Notes: generated by a model not told the origin, from the letters alone. DNA of 64,000 bases from Sabellastarte sp. h YS-2021 (GCA_964017235.1 OZ024932.1:81719451-81783450), one strand, 5' to 3'; numbered from the stretch's first letter, positions 36,463 to 47,437 are shown. Program-made: numbers and translations.

Positions 36463-37640
36463 CACCCTTAAGGGTTGTCGGGGTATTGTCTTCACCCATG
36501 GTGTCCGGATGGGCAGCGGGAAAAAGTTTGTCAAGGCCTGTATCTCAGAAACTGTAAGGTGTAGGAAGTTGATACTTGGTAGGGACATTGGTTAGGGGGT
36601 GCAGGTGTGCAATGTCATGGTGTGACCTTGATTTGACCTTTGCCTTGCTGTAGTGACCTTGACCTATAAAATCTTGTCTGGGCTATATCTCAGAAACCGT
36701 AAGGTGTAGGAAGTTGATACTTGGTAGGGACATTGATTAGGGGGTATAGGTGTGCAACGTCATGCCGTGACCTTGATTTCACCTTTGACCTTGCCATAAT
36801 GACCTTGACCTATAAAATCTTGTCTGGGCTATATCTCGTATACTGTAAGCTGTAGGAAGTTGATACTTGGTAGGGACATTGGTTAGGGGTTGCAGGTGTG
36901 CAACGTCATGGTGTGACCTTGATTTGACCTTTGAGCTTGCCTTAGTGACCTTGACCTATAAAATCTTGTCCGGGCTATATCTCAGAAAGCCTAAGGTGTA
37001 GGAAGTTGATACTTGGTAGAGACATTGGTTGGGGGTTGTAGGTGTGCATTATCATGATGTGACCTTGATTTGACCTTTGACCTAGCCATAGTGACCTTGA
37101 TTTTGAAAATCTTGTCCGGGCCATATCTCGGAAACCATAAGGTGTAGGAAGTTGATACTTGGTAGGGACATTGGTTAGGGGGTGCAGGTGTGCAACGTCA
37201 TGGTGTGACCTTGATTTGACCTTTGAGCTTGCCGTAGTGACCTTGACCTATAAAATCTTGTCTGGGCCATATCTAGGAAACGGTAAGGTGTAGGAAGTTG
37301 ATACTTGGTAGGGATATTAGTTAGGGGATGTAGGTGTGCATCATCATGATGTGACCTTGATTTGACCTATGACCTTGCAGTTATAACCTTGACCTATAAA
37401 ATCTTGTCTGGGCTGCATCTCAGACACTGTAAGGTGTAGGAAGTTAATACTTAGTAGGCACATTGGTTAAGGGGTGTAGGTGTGCAACATCATGGTGTGA
37501 CCTTGATTTGACCTTTGAGCTTGCTGTAGTGACCTTGACCTATAAAATCTTGTCTGGGCCATATCTCGGAAACTGTACAGTGTAGGAACTTGATAATTGG
37601 TGGGGACATTGCTTAGGGGTTGTAGGTGTGCATCATAGTT
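36463..37640 (+). mobile_element. Tandem-repeat element, regular 146-bp array inserted in the previous element
   Basis: The start has the palindrome ACCCTTAAGGGT then TTGTCGGGGTATTGTCTTCA, similar to the sequence at 61294. Eight units follow with an almost constant 146-bp period: ATATCTCAGAAACCGTAAGG, TGTAGGAAGTTGATACTTGG, TAGGGACATTGGTTAGGGG, TGACCTTGATTTGACCTTTG and GTGACCTTGACCTATAAAAT. No 3' hairpin is recognised. The very even spacing suggests a young array. Confidence 0.75.
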
Positions 37641-37903
37641 TTTAGTTTACTGATTAATGCTGGCATCTTTCTATTGAATTGTCTTGTTTTAATACTTTAT
37701 CATTGCATACATTTTGTTTCTCTTAGATGTTGTTTTCTCTACTTAAACATTTTTTATATCTTAATATAACTGACACTGGTCTGAAAGTATCCCGATCTTT
37801 GTACTGTTTCAGTGTTTCGCTACTTCTATATCTCTATATCACATCTTTAATGCCAAATAGGAGGGTCATCATATCAAAAAGGGCGTATATCTCCCTGGTA
37901 ATT

Positions 37904-40208
37904 GTATCCCCGACGCGAAGTGGGGATACTATGGATTCATCATCGTCGTCGTCCGCGCCCTCGTCCGCGTCCGCGTCCGCAGAGATTTCTTGTTAGCGAC
38001 CTACACTCCAGATTTCTTTCCACATTTCTTTCATATTTGGCGGGTGGCTTGATACGGTAGAGGACTCGCCACCCTATCTTTTTGGTAGGGTTTATGTCTA
38101 AATTAGGCCTGTGGTAGACAAAAATGTCTAAAATGTGGAATATTGCTTGTTAGCGACCTACAGTCCACATTTCTTTCCAGATTTCTTTCATATTTGGCAG
38201 GTGACTTGGTACGCTAGAGGACTCACCACCCTATCTTTTTGGTAGGCTTTATGTCCAAATTAGGCCTGTGGTAGACAGAAATGTCTAAAATGCATTAAAA
38301 TGCATGAAATCATGCACTAAATCACTTATAACTTGAAAAGTGTTGCGTTTAGAGCATTTTGTTAAAATATGTTATTCAGCTACTTTTTTCATAGCTACAA
38401 CATGGTGAGTAACTTGGGTGTCTGTCTCAATAGCTAAGTGAGTAATAGCTACTTTTGGGCTTTTCAGTAACTTCCATCATGAGAAAAATCACTTGTAACT
38501 TGAAAACTATTGCATTTACAGAATTTCGTATAAATATGTTATTCAGCTACTTTTGGGTCAGCTATAACATAGTAAAATTTCGGACCTGTAGCTCATGGCA
38601 TAGCTGAGTAATAGCTACTTTTAGGTTATCACTGTTGAGTAAATTACTTATAACTTCAAAAGTATTTCATTTAGAGTATTTTGTTTCAATATGTTATTCA
38701 CCTATTTTCGAGTCAGCTATAACATAGTGAAGTTCCACACCTGTGGCTCATTGCATAGCTGAGTAATAGCTACTTTGAAGTTCACACTGTTGAGTAAATC
38801 AGCTGTAATTGGAAAACTATTGCATGTACAGAAATTTGTGTAAATATGTTATTCAGCTACTTTTGGGTCAGCTATAACATAGTGAAGTTTCAGACCCGTA
38901 GACAATTACTCGCCTACTCAATATGAGTAAATGCGAGTTATCTCTAAAAGTATTGCAGATAGCCAATTTCTCTCAAATAACTCATTCACCTACTTTTGGA
39001 AGAGCTTTCACATGGTGAAGTTTCACATCCGTAGCCAATTACTCACCTACTCAAAATGAGTAAATGCGACTTATCTCTAAAAGTATTGCAGATAGCCAAT
39101 TTTTCTCAAATAGCTCATTCGCCTACTTTCGGGAGAGCTTTCACATGGTGAAGTTTCAGACCCATAACTAATTACTCACCTACTCAAAATGAGTAAATGT
39201 GAATTATCTCTAAAAGTATTGCAGATAGCCAATTTTTCTGAAATAACTCATTCATCTACTTTTGGGAGAGCTTTCACTTGGTGAAATTTCAGACCCGTAG
39301 ACAATTACTCACCTACTGAAAATGAGTAAATGCGAATTATCTCTAAAAGTATTGCAGATAGCCAATATCTCTCAAATAACTCATTCACCTACTTTTGGAA
39401 GAGCTTTCATATGGTGAAGTTTCAGACCCGTAGCCAATTACTCATCTACTCAAAATGAGTAAATGCGAGTTATCTCTAAAAGTATTGCAGATAGCCAATT
39501 TTTCTCAAATAACTCATTCACCTACTTTCGGGAGAGCTTTCACTTGGTGAAGTTTCAGACTCGTAGCTAATTACTCACCTACTCAAAATGAATAAATGCT
39601 AATTATCTCTAAAAGTATTGCAGATAGCCAATTTTTCTCCAATAACTCATTCACCTACTTTTGGGAGAGCTTTCACTTGGTAAAGTTTCGGATCCGTAGC
39701 TAATTACTCACCTACTCAAAATGAGTAAATGCGAATTATCTCTAAAAGTATTGCAGATAGCCAATTTTTCTCGAATAACTCATTCATCTACTTTTGGGAG
39801 AGCTTTCACATGCTAAAGTTTTTTTATGAATTGTTTAAATAATTTTTAATGCATTAAAATTAATGAAATCATGCACTAAATCAATTATAACTTGAAAAGT
39901 ATTGCATTTAGAGCACTTTGTTAAAATATGTTATTCACCTATTTTTTCCATAGCTACAACATGTTGAGTAACTTGGATGTCCATCTCAATATCTAAGTGA
40001 GTAATGGCTACTTTTGGATTTTTCACTAACTTCCATCATGAGTCAAATCACTTTTAACTTTTGCAATACATACCAGACTAAATAAAACAATATCACAATT
40101 TAGTAAAAAATATTTAATATATTGCATATTGATAAATTAAACTATGTTGCTTGGCCTTTGTCGGTGGATACATCCTGCATCTGTCCACAGATGCGTCCTT
40201 TTTCTAGT
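37904..40208 (+). mobile_element. Helentron-like element with mixed 155/135/155-bp arrays
   Basis: The 5' end is a hairpin GTATCCCC-(10 nt)-GGGGATAC (37904-37911 / 37922-37929). Next are a TCGTCGTCGTCCGCG-type GC-rich stretch and a two-copy ~157-bp head (TTAGCGACCTACA(C/G)TCCA). The array then runs as 155-bp units, about seven 135-bp units, and 155-bp units again. Near the 3' end GTCGGTGGATAC is an imperfect inverse of the 5' GTATCCCCGAC. The hairpin GCATCTG-TCCA-CAGATGC (40177-40194) follows and the end is TTTCTAG, T. A related empty site exists at 51598. It fits a non-autonomous Helitron2/Helentron. Confidence 0.85.
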
Positions 40209-40430
40209 TGTTTCTTGGGCTTCAAAATATGAAAACTATTTTTAAGAAATCATGGCCTGTGAACCTTTTGCAGAACGTCTTGTGGGTTCTCTATACTTCT
40301 TACAACAGAAGTTGTTCCTAAAGTTTTCCCAAATCTCAATGTTTTTGGCCATTTAGCTGTACCTGCTGGCTGGGGTTCTTGCCTCCCAAGGCCGGCTATT
40401 TTTGAATGTTGTTTTAGTCTATATTTATCT
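40209..40430. repeat. Dispersed repeat flanking the element, paralogue of 51598-51790
   Basis: TTTCTTGGGCTTCAAAATAT, CTTCTTACAACAGAAGTTGT and AGCTGTACCTGCTGGCTGGG occur in the same order at both sites. The left-hand continuation of this repeat is at 37848-37904, on the other side of the inserted element. Confidence 0.85.
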
Positions 40431-40508
40431 TTGTAACATTTGCCTAAAATGTAAGATTAATATGTGAAAATCAGTCCATTTAAGTAGCACTGAGTTAAGC
40501 AGAACTCA

Positions 40509-40634
40509 CCTTAACTAAGTTTAAGTATCCCTTAACTAAACATAAATAACCCTTAACTAAATGTGAGTATCCCTTAGCTAAACATAAATAACCCTAAACA
40601 TAAATAACCTTTCACTAAATATAAGTATCTCTTA
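40509..40634. repeat. Minisatellite, CCTTAACTAAACATAAATAA-type units, left block
   Basis: About six diverged units of CCCTTAACTAAA(C/T)(A)TAA(A/G)TA(A/T). The array continues at 50098 after the Harbinger transposon, which shows that the transposon landed inside it. Confidence 0.85.
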
Positions 40635-40868
40635 TGCAGTGTTTCCACTTGAGCCGACCCTGTAACCAACGCTACGACCCTAGGGTTGGTTGCAAAAGTC
40701 GTAGAGTTGGGAGAAAAAGCGCGGGAAAATGGTGGGTCGGTTATGAAATCCCGGACAGGACAGTAAAGTTACAGACAGGTCGTAATGGCCATCCCGACAA
40801 GCCGTAGGGTCGGGGACGTTTTTCACACAGCCTGTCGTAGAACTTCTACGACAAGCCCTAAACCTCTA

Positions 40869-40940
40869 ACAGACAAGCCGGATCACAAACAGACAAGCCG
40901 TGAAGACAAACAGACAAGCCGTAAAGACAAACAGACAGGC
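40869..40940. promoter_or_regulatory. Subterminal repeats, probable transposase-binding sites (left)
   Basis: ACAGACAAGCCG occurs three times exactly (40869, 40889, 40910) and once as ACAGACAGGCC. Inverted copies CGGCTTGTCTGT lie near the right end. Symmetric placement suggests binding sites for the transposase or its partner; function is inferred. Confidence 0.6.
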
Positions 40941-41020
40941 CTGGAGCATGTTTCCGACCCTTCCTGACAGGACTGATTGTTTTTGTGGTTCGGGATCCAG
41001 AATCGGGATTCATATCACAC

Positions 41021-41030
41021 TATATAAACC
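41021..41030 (+). promoter_or_regulatory. TATA-box-like promoter element of the Harbinger transposase
   Basis: CACTATATAAACCCC lies about 130 bases upstream of the transposase reading frames, in the right orientation. Confidence 0.5.
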
Positions 41031-41149
41031 CCCTCCTCTGTGATATGCCATTCATTACACACTTCAAGGATGACAGGAACACACCAAGAGCAACTGATAG
41101 ATCACTTGAGGGTTTTTTTGGTTTTTATTGAGTTTAATTTTTATTTTAC

Positions 41150-42498
41150 TTGATATTTTCAAGGCACAAAAGACAGCAGAACCCAGCACCTGCCCATCCA
41201 GCATCACCATCACCCCCACCCCCAGCACCCAGAAGGAGAAGGAAGCCACAGAATCCATGGGTCCTTCCCTGGATACTCCAGAGAGAGGAGAGAGGTTGCT
41301 ACCGAACACTCCTGGATGAGCTAATCACTACTGACGTACCAGACTATGGAAATTTCACCAGGATGGAGCCAGCATTTTTTATTTGATTGAAGAAAGAATC
41401 ACCCCCCACCTCAGGAAGTCATTCACCAACTTCAGGAAGCCACTGGAAGTCGGAATGAAACTGGCAGTTACTTTGAGACACTTATCCACAGGGGAAAGCT
41501 ACACTTCACTGCAATACCACTGGAGGGTTGAAAGATCGACCATCTGCAAGTTTGTCCCCCAGGTATGCAAAGCCATTTTGAAGGAATTTCAACAAGATTA
41601 TCTGGTGTGCTCCACTAATCCTGAAGACTGGAAGAAAATTGAAGAAAGATTTAGAAACAGATGGAATGTCCCCCATGCAGTCGGTGCATTAGATGGAAAA
41701 CAAATTGCTATCAAGAAGCCCAAGAAGTCAGGCAGTGGATATTTCAACTACAAGGGCTACTTCTCCCTGGTACTTTTGGCTTTAGTCGATGCAGATTACA
41801 AGTTCCTGTGGGTCAACGCGGGGGCCAGTGGGTCATCATCTGATGCACAGATTTTCAACCGCAGCAAACTGAAAAGAAGAATTGAGAATGGAACCATGGG
41901 ACTACCACCACCTGAACCACTTGGACCTGGGGGGCCAGATCTACATTACTTCTTGCTGGGGGACGACGCCTTTGCCCTGATGCCTTGGCTGGTCAAGCCT
42001 TACAGTAGACGTCAACTGACCAGAGAAGAGAGAATAGCTAACTACAGGATATCCAGGGGGAGGAGGGTGGTCGAGAACTCATTTGGTGTACTTGTCAAGA
42101 GATTCAGGGTGCTGTTGACCACCATGGAACAGAGGCCAAAAGTAGTCAGAGACATTGTGTTAACATGTGTGGTACTACAGAACATGTTAAGAAGCCATCA
42201 GGGGGGAGCAGACAGACCACCCACTCCAGCTGACAACATACAACCACCACAGGGGGACCAGGGGAAACAGAGACATCAAGAGAACTTCAGAAACCCATTG
42301 AGGGAGGCCAAACATCGAGACCTACTGAAAGACTACTTCAATCACGTGGGGCGCTGGCTGGGCAGGAGGACAGAGTTTAAGAAGACTGAGGGCAGAAGAC
42401 TGAGGGGGAGAAGATGCTGTCATATATCAGTCCTTTTCAGGACTACCCAAATAATCCAAGAACTTTTATTTAGCAAAGTGTTGCCTCCCCAAAAATAA
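41150..42498 (+). CDS. HARBI1-like (PIF/Harbinger, DDE_4) transposase with one frame break
   Basis: The main frame (41383-42498, 371 residues) has a helix-turn-helix-like segment (TSLQYHWRVERSTICKFVPQ). The catalytic triad follows: Asp104 in GALDGK, Asp194 in LLGDDAFAL and Glu231 in RRVVENSFG, so D-37-E spacing as usual. The conserved family N-terminus (Arg-rich stretch, WVLPWILQ, YRTLLDEL, NFTRMEPAFF) is encoded just upstream in a different frame, ending at 41386. The switch falls in a run of six T near 41375-41380; a one-base change there would explain it, and a sequencing slip is also possible. No convincing ATG precedes the upstream part, so the true start or a first exon is unclear. Cut-and-paste transposase acting on the surrounding TIRs. 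Confidence 0.88.
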
Positions 42499-42688
42499 AC
42501 TCCAACTTTCCAACTATTTAATTCAAATTCAATTTCACCAAAAATATTCCCCATCACAAATACCAACCCATCCCACACTCACTTGAAAAATTTAAATTAT
42601 ATCACTTACAGATTCAAACCCAGGTCCTCACTCAACAAAGTTGCAATCCCACCCAAACATGACCTGGCTTTATTCTCTGAAAAAAATT

Positions 42689-42888
42689 ATTTTATTGCGT
42701 TAATACATCCTATCCAATGGACAATTGCTTTACCGGTCGTCACAGACCGGCCCGCCAAACGACAGAAAAAGTCGCCTTCTATGAGTGCATAATGCCCCCA
42801 CAAGCTGGCCGGTCCCATTGTGCACTCACCAGGTGGCGTGTCGTACTTCCTTCCTGTCTAGACAGCGTGACGTCATAGCATCTTTTTC
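42689..42888 (+). repeat. Left inverted terminal repeat of the DIRS element
   Basis: From CCTATCCAATGGACAATTGC through GTCGCCTTCTATGAGTGC to TGACGTCATAGCATC it is the reverse complement of the right end. The outermost ~20 bases (TTTTATTGCGTTAATACA) differ from the right end and instead match the internal complementary region. Confidence 0.95.
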
Positions 42889-43047
42889 GTTTGGCGCATG
42901 CTTTGTGTACACAGAGTTTTTTGCACAGAAATTTATCTTCAGATAATCACATACATTGGTGAGAATTGTTTTCAAAACTTATTGTAACTTTATTCTGGGA
43001 GTCTATAGAACGTTTTGGAATAATTTATATTTTGCCATCAGATCATT

Positions 43048-45144
43048 ATGTCTTCTCCGGGCCAGAAGCATGGTAGCTGTGGCCATATCATGGCTAGTTT
43101 TGACAGCCATTGTTTCTGCGCACGTTGCAGAGAGAAGGGAAAAGGTACAGACCCCTGTATTAACCATAATGATTGCCAGGCCTGTAATTCTTTGACTGAG
43201 GAACAACGCGTTCAGTTGTCTACCCCCAGTTATCGATTAAAGAAGGAAAAGCGTGACTTAAAGAAGTCTTCTGATACTCCCATCAAGGAATCTGACAGTT
43301 CCACCCTCATCGACCCGTCCTCTGTGACAGTAGTGGGGGCTGTGGACGGCCAGGGGATGACTCAGTCTCCTGGTTCAGGTTTATCTACAAAAAAGAAGAA
43401 GTCTACATCTACTGAGAAGAAAGTTTCCTCTTCTAAACATGCTAAGTCTTCAGAGAAGCCGGTTAAGTCGCCTACCCCTCACAGATCCTCAGCTGACGCA
43501 AGGATTGATGAGCTGGACCAGAAATGGTCCGATAGGTTTAACAGACTGGAGGCTATCTTGCTTGCAAAGACTGTGGATAATGAACCGACCTTCTCAACTG
43601 TTAAAGTAGCTCCCACTACATCAGCTCCGGCTGGTATCTCCAAGTCAACGGAACCCTTCATCCGACCATCAGATACTGTTCAGACTTCAGATTTGGCCGG
43701 TAGCCACAACTCCCCTCAGAGTCAGGCCACCAACAAGTCGCTTTCTTACGCTTCTGATAGCCAACGCCCATCTACCTCAGATTTGCATGGTGTATCTCAG
43801 ACTGCTTGCAGAGCTCAGTCGACCAGTAAGTCGCGTAAGGAGAAATCTGTCACCGACCGACCCTCAGACCTTGCTGGTACCGACCCACCACCCTTTCAAC
43901 AGGTTTCCAGCAGGTCGTCCTCAGCACTGACCGGCCGACAAAGCCCACTGGCTATGGATACTGATTCCGACTCTGATTTCTCTGATCAACCGCCAGTGGA
44001 CCTCTTTGTTGAAGAAGGGGAGTTGTCCGACCAAGACCCGGATGCTGTTTCTGCCGACCCCGACCAGACCCTCTCAGAGGACCAGAACTATAGAGAAACT
44101 ATGAGAGGGATCAGGTCCTACATGGGGTGGTCGCATATACCTGATATGGACATAACGGCTGCTACATCCGACGACAACCCTTTTGCTGGTCCACAGTCAC
44201 AGCCTACAGGAAAGGTCCCCATTAAAATGCCAACCGACGAGTGGTTGTGCAAGAAAATGGGAAAGCTAAACCTGACTCTAGTGGAGGGTTACCCCTCATG
44301 TAGCTCAGAAGCGGGAGGTCTGTTAAAGGACCAGTTTGTTAAGCCGGCACGTTCACAGGCAAAATGGTACGGCTTTGTATCTGATCAACAGAAAAGTGAC
44401 ACTGGTACTGAGAAAACTGTTACCTCTTGGAATACAGACGCCTGTAAGGTCAACAGTACTTATAGCCGTATTGCTAAGGCAGCAGGTGTGTCCTCTACAC
44501 CACCAGCCTCCCGACAAATCTCTCAGGACAACCTAAGACGTTGGGAAAAGTCGGCAAGGGAAGCTTCCACCGTATGTAACCAGGCTGCTGGCTTCAACCG
44601 GTGTTTGTACAGAGTTCAGGATAACATGAAAACACAGTTAAAGATCATCAAGACGGACATGGCCAAAGGGAAGTCGTCCTCCAAAGCAGCTGGCGCAGCC
44701 GACGAGCTGCAATTTTTTATGAACTTTAATGCTAGTATTACCCAGGCCATGGCAAAGACTCTGGAGCATCTGAGTGACTTTGTTTTTGTGACAGTGGCCA
44801 ATACGACCTTGACTCGCAGAGACTCTTATTTGTCGCATCTCAAAGCTGGTATCAAACCAGACACCCTAGCCTCTCTCAGGACCGCACCTCTCCACATTTC
44901 AACACTTTTCCCTGATGAAGCCCTCAGGCAGGCAGAACAGGACATTGCCTCTTTTGAAAGCAAGGGTCAACATCAACCAGGGAAGAAAGGTCGGTTCCAC
45001 CCCTATGATCGTCCTGACAAGCGTGGGGATAACAGAAAACAGGAACGACCAGCATGGAAAAACATTGGACAGGGCAAGAAAGCTAGGGGCAAGGCCTCCT
45101 ACTACTCTTCGAGACCGGCCAAGGGCCAGCAGTCTTACAAATGA
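43048..45144 (+). CDS. Gag-like protein of the young DIRS element
   Basis: 698 residues from an ATG. The N-terminus is Cys/His-rich (SCGHIMASFDSHCFCARC, then CINHNDCQAC), probably a zinc-binding module. A long Ser/Thr/Lys/Asp-rich middle follows, then a more structured part from about residue 390 (KMPTDEWLCKKMGKL, RSQAKWYGFV, NLRRWEKSAREAS), and a basic Gly/Lys/Arg-rich tail suited to nucleic-acid binding. It overlaps the start of the next frame, as is common in DIRS elements. Presumed to form the nucleoprotein particle; no enzyme motif is present. Confidence 0.85.
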   Translation: MSSPGQKHGSCGHIMASFDSHCFCARCREKGKGTDPCINHNDCQACNSLTEEQRVQLSTPSYRLKKEKRDLKKSSDTPIKESDSSTLIDPSSVTVVGAVDGQGMTQSPGSGLSTKKKKSTSTEKKVSSSKHAKSSEKPVKSPTPHRSSADARIDELDQKWSDRFNRLEAILLAKTVDNEPTFSTVKVAPTTSAPAGISKSTEPFIRPSDTVQTSDLAGSHNSPQSQATNKSLSYASDSQRPSTSDLHGVSQTACRAQSTSKSRKEKSVTDRPSDLAGTDPPPFQQVSSRSSSALTGRQSPLAMDTDSDSDFSDQPPVDLFVEEGELSDQDPDAVSADPDQTLSEDQNYRETMRGIRSYMGWSHIPDMDITAATSDDNPFAGPQSQPTGKVPIKMPTDEWLCKKMGKLNLTLVEGYPSCSSEAGGLLKDQFVKPARSQAKWYGFVSDQQKSDTGTEKTVTSWNTDACKVNSTYSRIAKAAGVSSTPPASRQISQDNLRRWEKSAREASTVCNQAAGFNRCLYRVQDNMKTQLKIIKTDMAKGKSSSKAAGAADELQFFMNFNASITQAMAKTLEHLSDFVFVTVANTTLTRRDSYLSHLKAGIKPDTLASLRTAPLHISTLFPDEALRQAEQDIASFESKGQHQPGKKGRFHPYDRPDKRGDNRKQERPAWKNIGQGKKARGKASYYSSRPAKGQQSYK

Positions 45145-47437
45145 CAGTTATTGTGTAAACAGTTTGACAGGTAGACTGCTTGCCGGGAGCACAGTTCACA
45201 GAAAAACAGACACTTTTGTAAACTTAAATGTTGTGCCTCGTGTTCATACTGCGCCCGGGCATTCGCAAAAGAAAGAAATAAGTCCCGGGGCAGCAGTTTG
45301 TTTTTCTCAGAACAATTACAAAATAAAATCTGTGAAACTTGCTTCTTGTGTCACCCCATTATCTTGTGTCAAATCTGTGGTAAATGTCAGAAATGTTGTC
45401 ACAAATCCCCCTGTAGGGACCAGACTTCAAAACTTTTGGCAAGTTTGGCATAACCTGGGGGCCAGCCCCAAAATAGTCCAGATCTTAAAGGAAGGCTACA
45501 CTCTCCCCTTCCAGAACAGGCCCCTACTGTCAAGGCACCCTACGGTCATAAGCCGTTATGTGAACCGCCACAGGAACAGCTACCTGTCGGAGGCTTTGCA
45601 TCAGCTTATTTCCAAAAATGCAGTCGAACGGGTGCAAAATCCAAAATCTCTAGGGTTTTTCAACAGACTTTTCCTAGTGCCAAAACCCAACAACAAATGG
45701 AGACCCATTCTAGACCTAAGCAAACTGAATCTTTTTCTCGGGGTGGAGAAATTCAAAATGGAAACACCGGAAACCATCAGAACTTCCCTGCAACAGGGGG
45801 AATGGGTCACCTCAATAGACTTCAAAGACGCCTACTTCCACATACCAATACAGGAACAATCCAGAAAATTTCTGAGATTTCACGCCCAAGGTCAGACATA
45901 CCAATTCAAGGCCCTGCCCTTTGGTCTGTCCACAGCACCCTTGGAGTTCACAGTGGTAGCCAAGGAAGTCAAGCTAATGGCCATACACAAGGGTATAAGG
46001 ATCCACCAGTACCTAGACGACTGGTTGGTGAGAGCCAAGTCCCACCAAGTCTGTCTCCAGCATACCAAGGACCTGCTGAAATTATGCCAAGACCTGGGCT
46101 GGATTGTCAACTTAGACAAATCAGAGCTGGAACCGAAACAAGTCTTTGACTTCGACCAATTCGACCTCAAAGCTGGTCGGGTCCGACCCACACCAGAACG
46201 GTGGCAGAATCTCAAAGCCAAGATTCAAGCTATGCTAGCCCGGCCTTCCTGTCCGGTCCAACAGTTCATGTCCTTGATAGGTCTCCTAACGGCCACAGAA
46301 AAGCAAGTTTATCTAGGCCGACTACACATGAGGCCTATTCAGTGGCACCTGAAAAACAGCTGGAGAGTACCGGAATCACTAGAAAAGGTGATTCCAATAC
46401 CCACTTCTCTTCACCCCCATCTAGAATGGTGGTTAGAAGAAGACAACGTGCTACACAGCCAACCGTTACACCCACTAAAACATGCTCTGCAGATCTTTAC
46501 AGACGCATCAAAAGAAGGGTGGGGCGCTCACTTAAACGAGCACACAGCCAGAGGCGTCTGGTCTCTACCAGAAAGCAGGCTACACATAAATTATCTAGAG
46601 TTGAAGGCAGTCCTTCTAGCTCTAAGGGAGTTTCAGCAACACGTAGCAAACCGAGTAGTCCTTGAAGCTACAGACAACACCACAGTAGTGTCTTACATAA
46701 ACAAGGAAGGCGGCATGAGGTCAGGCCCACTCTGTGCCCAACTGTGGAGAATTTTGACATGGTGTATGGTAAACCAAGTTACCCTCAAAGCCAGGCACAT
46801 TCCAGGCCGGCTGAATGTGGTAGCGGACAAACTTTCCAGACTAGGCCAGATTATTCAAACCGAATGGTCTCTCCTCACAGAGATTTTTCAGACCATATGC
46901 GTCAGGTGGCACCAACCTCAAATAGACCTCTTTGCCACGAGGTTCAACAACAAACTCCCTCAGTTTGTCTCACCAGTACCTGACTCCCTGGCCACTGCAG
47001 TCGATGCACTCAGCCTGCCATGGGAGGATCTGGATGCCTATGCCTTCCCACCAGTAGCCATCTTGGGCAAAGTAGTGCAGAAGCTACTAGACTCCCCAGG
47101 CAACAGGATGATCCTGATTGCTCCAGGTTGGCCCAACATGCCTTGGTTTTGGGACCTAGTGGACATGTCCAGCCAAATCCCATTGAGTCTGCCCAACCTA
47201 CAAAACCTTCTGACACAGCCTTTCAACCAGACCCCTCACAGAAATCTGTCAGGGCTAAATCTCCATGCATGGCTCCTAGAGCCTCAGCAATCAAAGAGCA
47301 GGGCTTCTCTGAGGCAGTGGCGACAAGAATTGAGGCTCCTCAAAGAGGATCCACCAGATCAGTCTATGAGGCAAAGTGGGCCATTTTTACAAAGTGGTGC
47401 CTCACTAATAAGGTGGACTTCGGGGCTCCCCCTGTAA
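44915..47437 (+). CDS. Reverse transcriptase and RNase H of the young DIRS element
   Basis: 840 codons are open; the true start is uncertain because the first ~200 overlap the gag-like frame. RT motifs: LFLVPKPNNKWRPILDLSKL, TSIDFKDAYFHIPI, LPFGLSTAPLEFT and YLDDW. RNase H motifs: QIFTDASKEGWGAHL, LELKAVLLAL, EATDNTTVVSYIN and KARHIPGRLNVVADKLSR. It copies the element RNA to DNA. Translation is probably through overlap or internal initiation, as in related elements. Confidence 0.93.
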   Translation: MKPSGRQNRTLPLLKARVNINQGRKVGSTPMIVLTSVGITENRNDQHGKTLDRARKLGARPPTTLRDRPRASSLTNDSYCVNSLTGRLLAGSTVHRKTDTFVNLNVVPRVHTAPGHSQKKEISPGAAVCFSQNNYKIKSVKLASCVTPLSCVKSVVNVRNVVTNPPVGTRLQNFWQVWHNLGASPKIVQILKEGYTLPFQNRPLLSRHPTVISRYVNRHRNSYLSEALHQLISKNAVERVQNPKSLGFFNRLFLVPKPNNKWRPILDLSKLNLFLGVEKFKMETPETIRTSLQQGEWVTSIDFKDAYFHIPIQEQSRKFLRFHAQGQTYQFKALPFGLSTAPLEFTVVAKEVKLMAIHKGIRIHQYLDDWLVRAKSHQVCLQHTKDLLKLCQDLGWIVNLDKSELEPKQVFDFDQFDLKAGRVRPTPERWQNLKAKIQAMLARPSCPVQQFMSLIGLLTATEKQVYLGRLHMRPIQWHLKNSWRVPESLEKVIPIPTSLHPHLEWWLEEDNVLHSQPLHPLKHALQIFTDASKEGWGAHLNEHTARGVWSLPESRLHINYLELKAVLLALREFQQHVANRVVLEATDNTTVVSYINKEGGMRSGPLCAQLWRILTWCMVNQVTLKARHIPGRLNVVADKLSRLGQIIQTEWSLLTEIFQTICVRWHQPQIDLFATRFNNKLPQFVSPVPDSLATAVDALSLPWEDLDAYAFPPVAILGKVVQKLLDSPGNRMILIAPGWPNMPWFWDLVDMSSQIPLSLPNLQNLLTQPFNQTPHRNLSGLNLHAWLLEPQQSKSRASLRQWRQELRLLKEDPPDQSMRQSGPFLQSGASLIRWTSGLPL

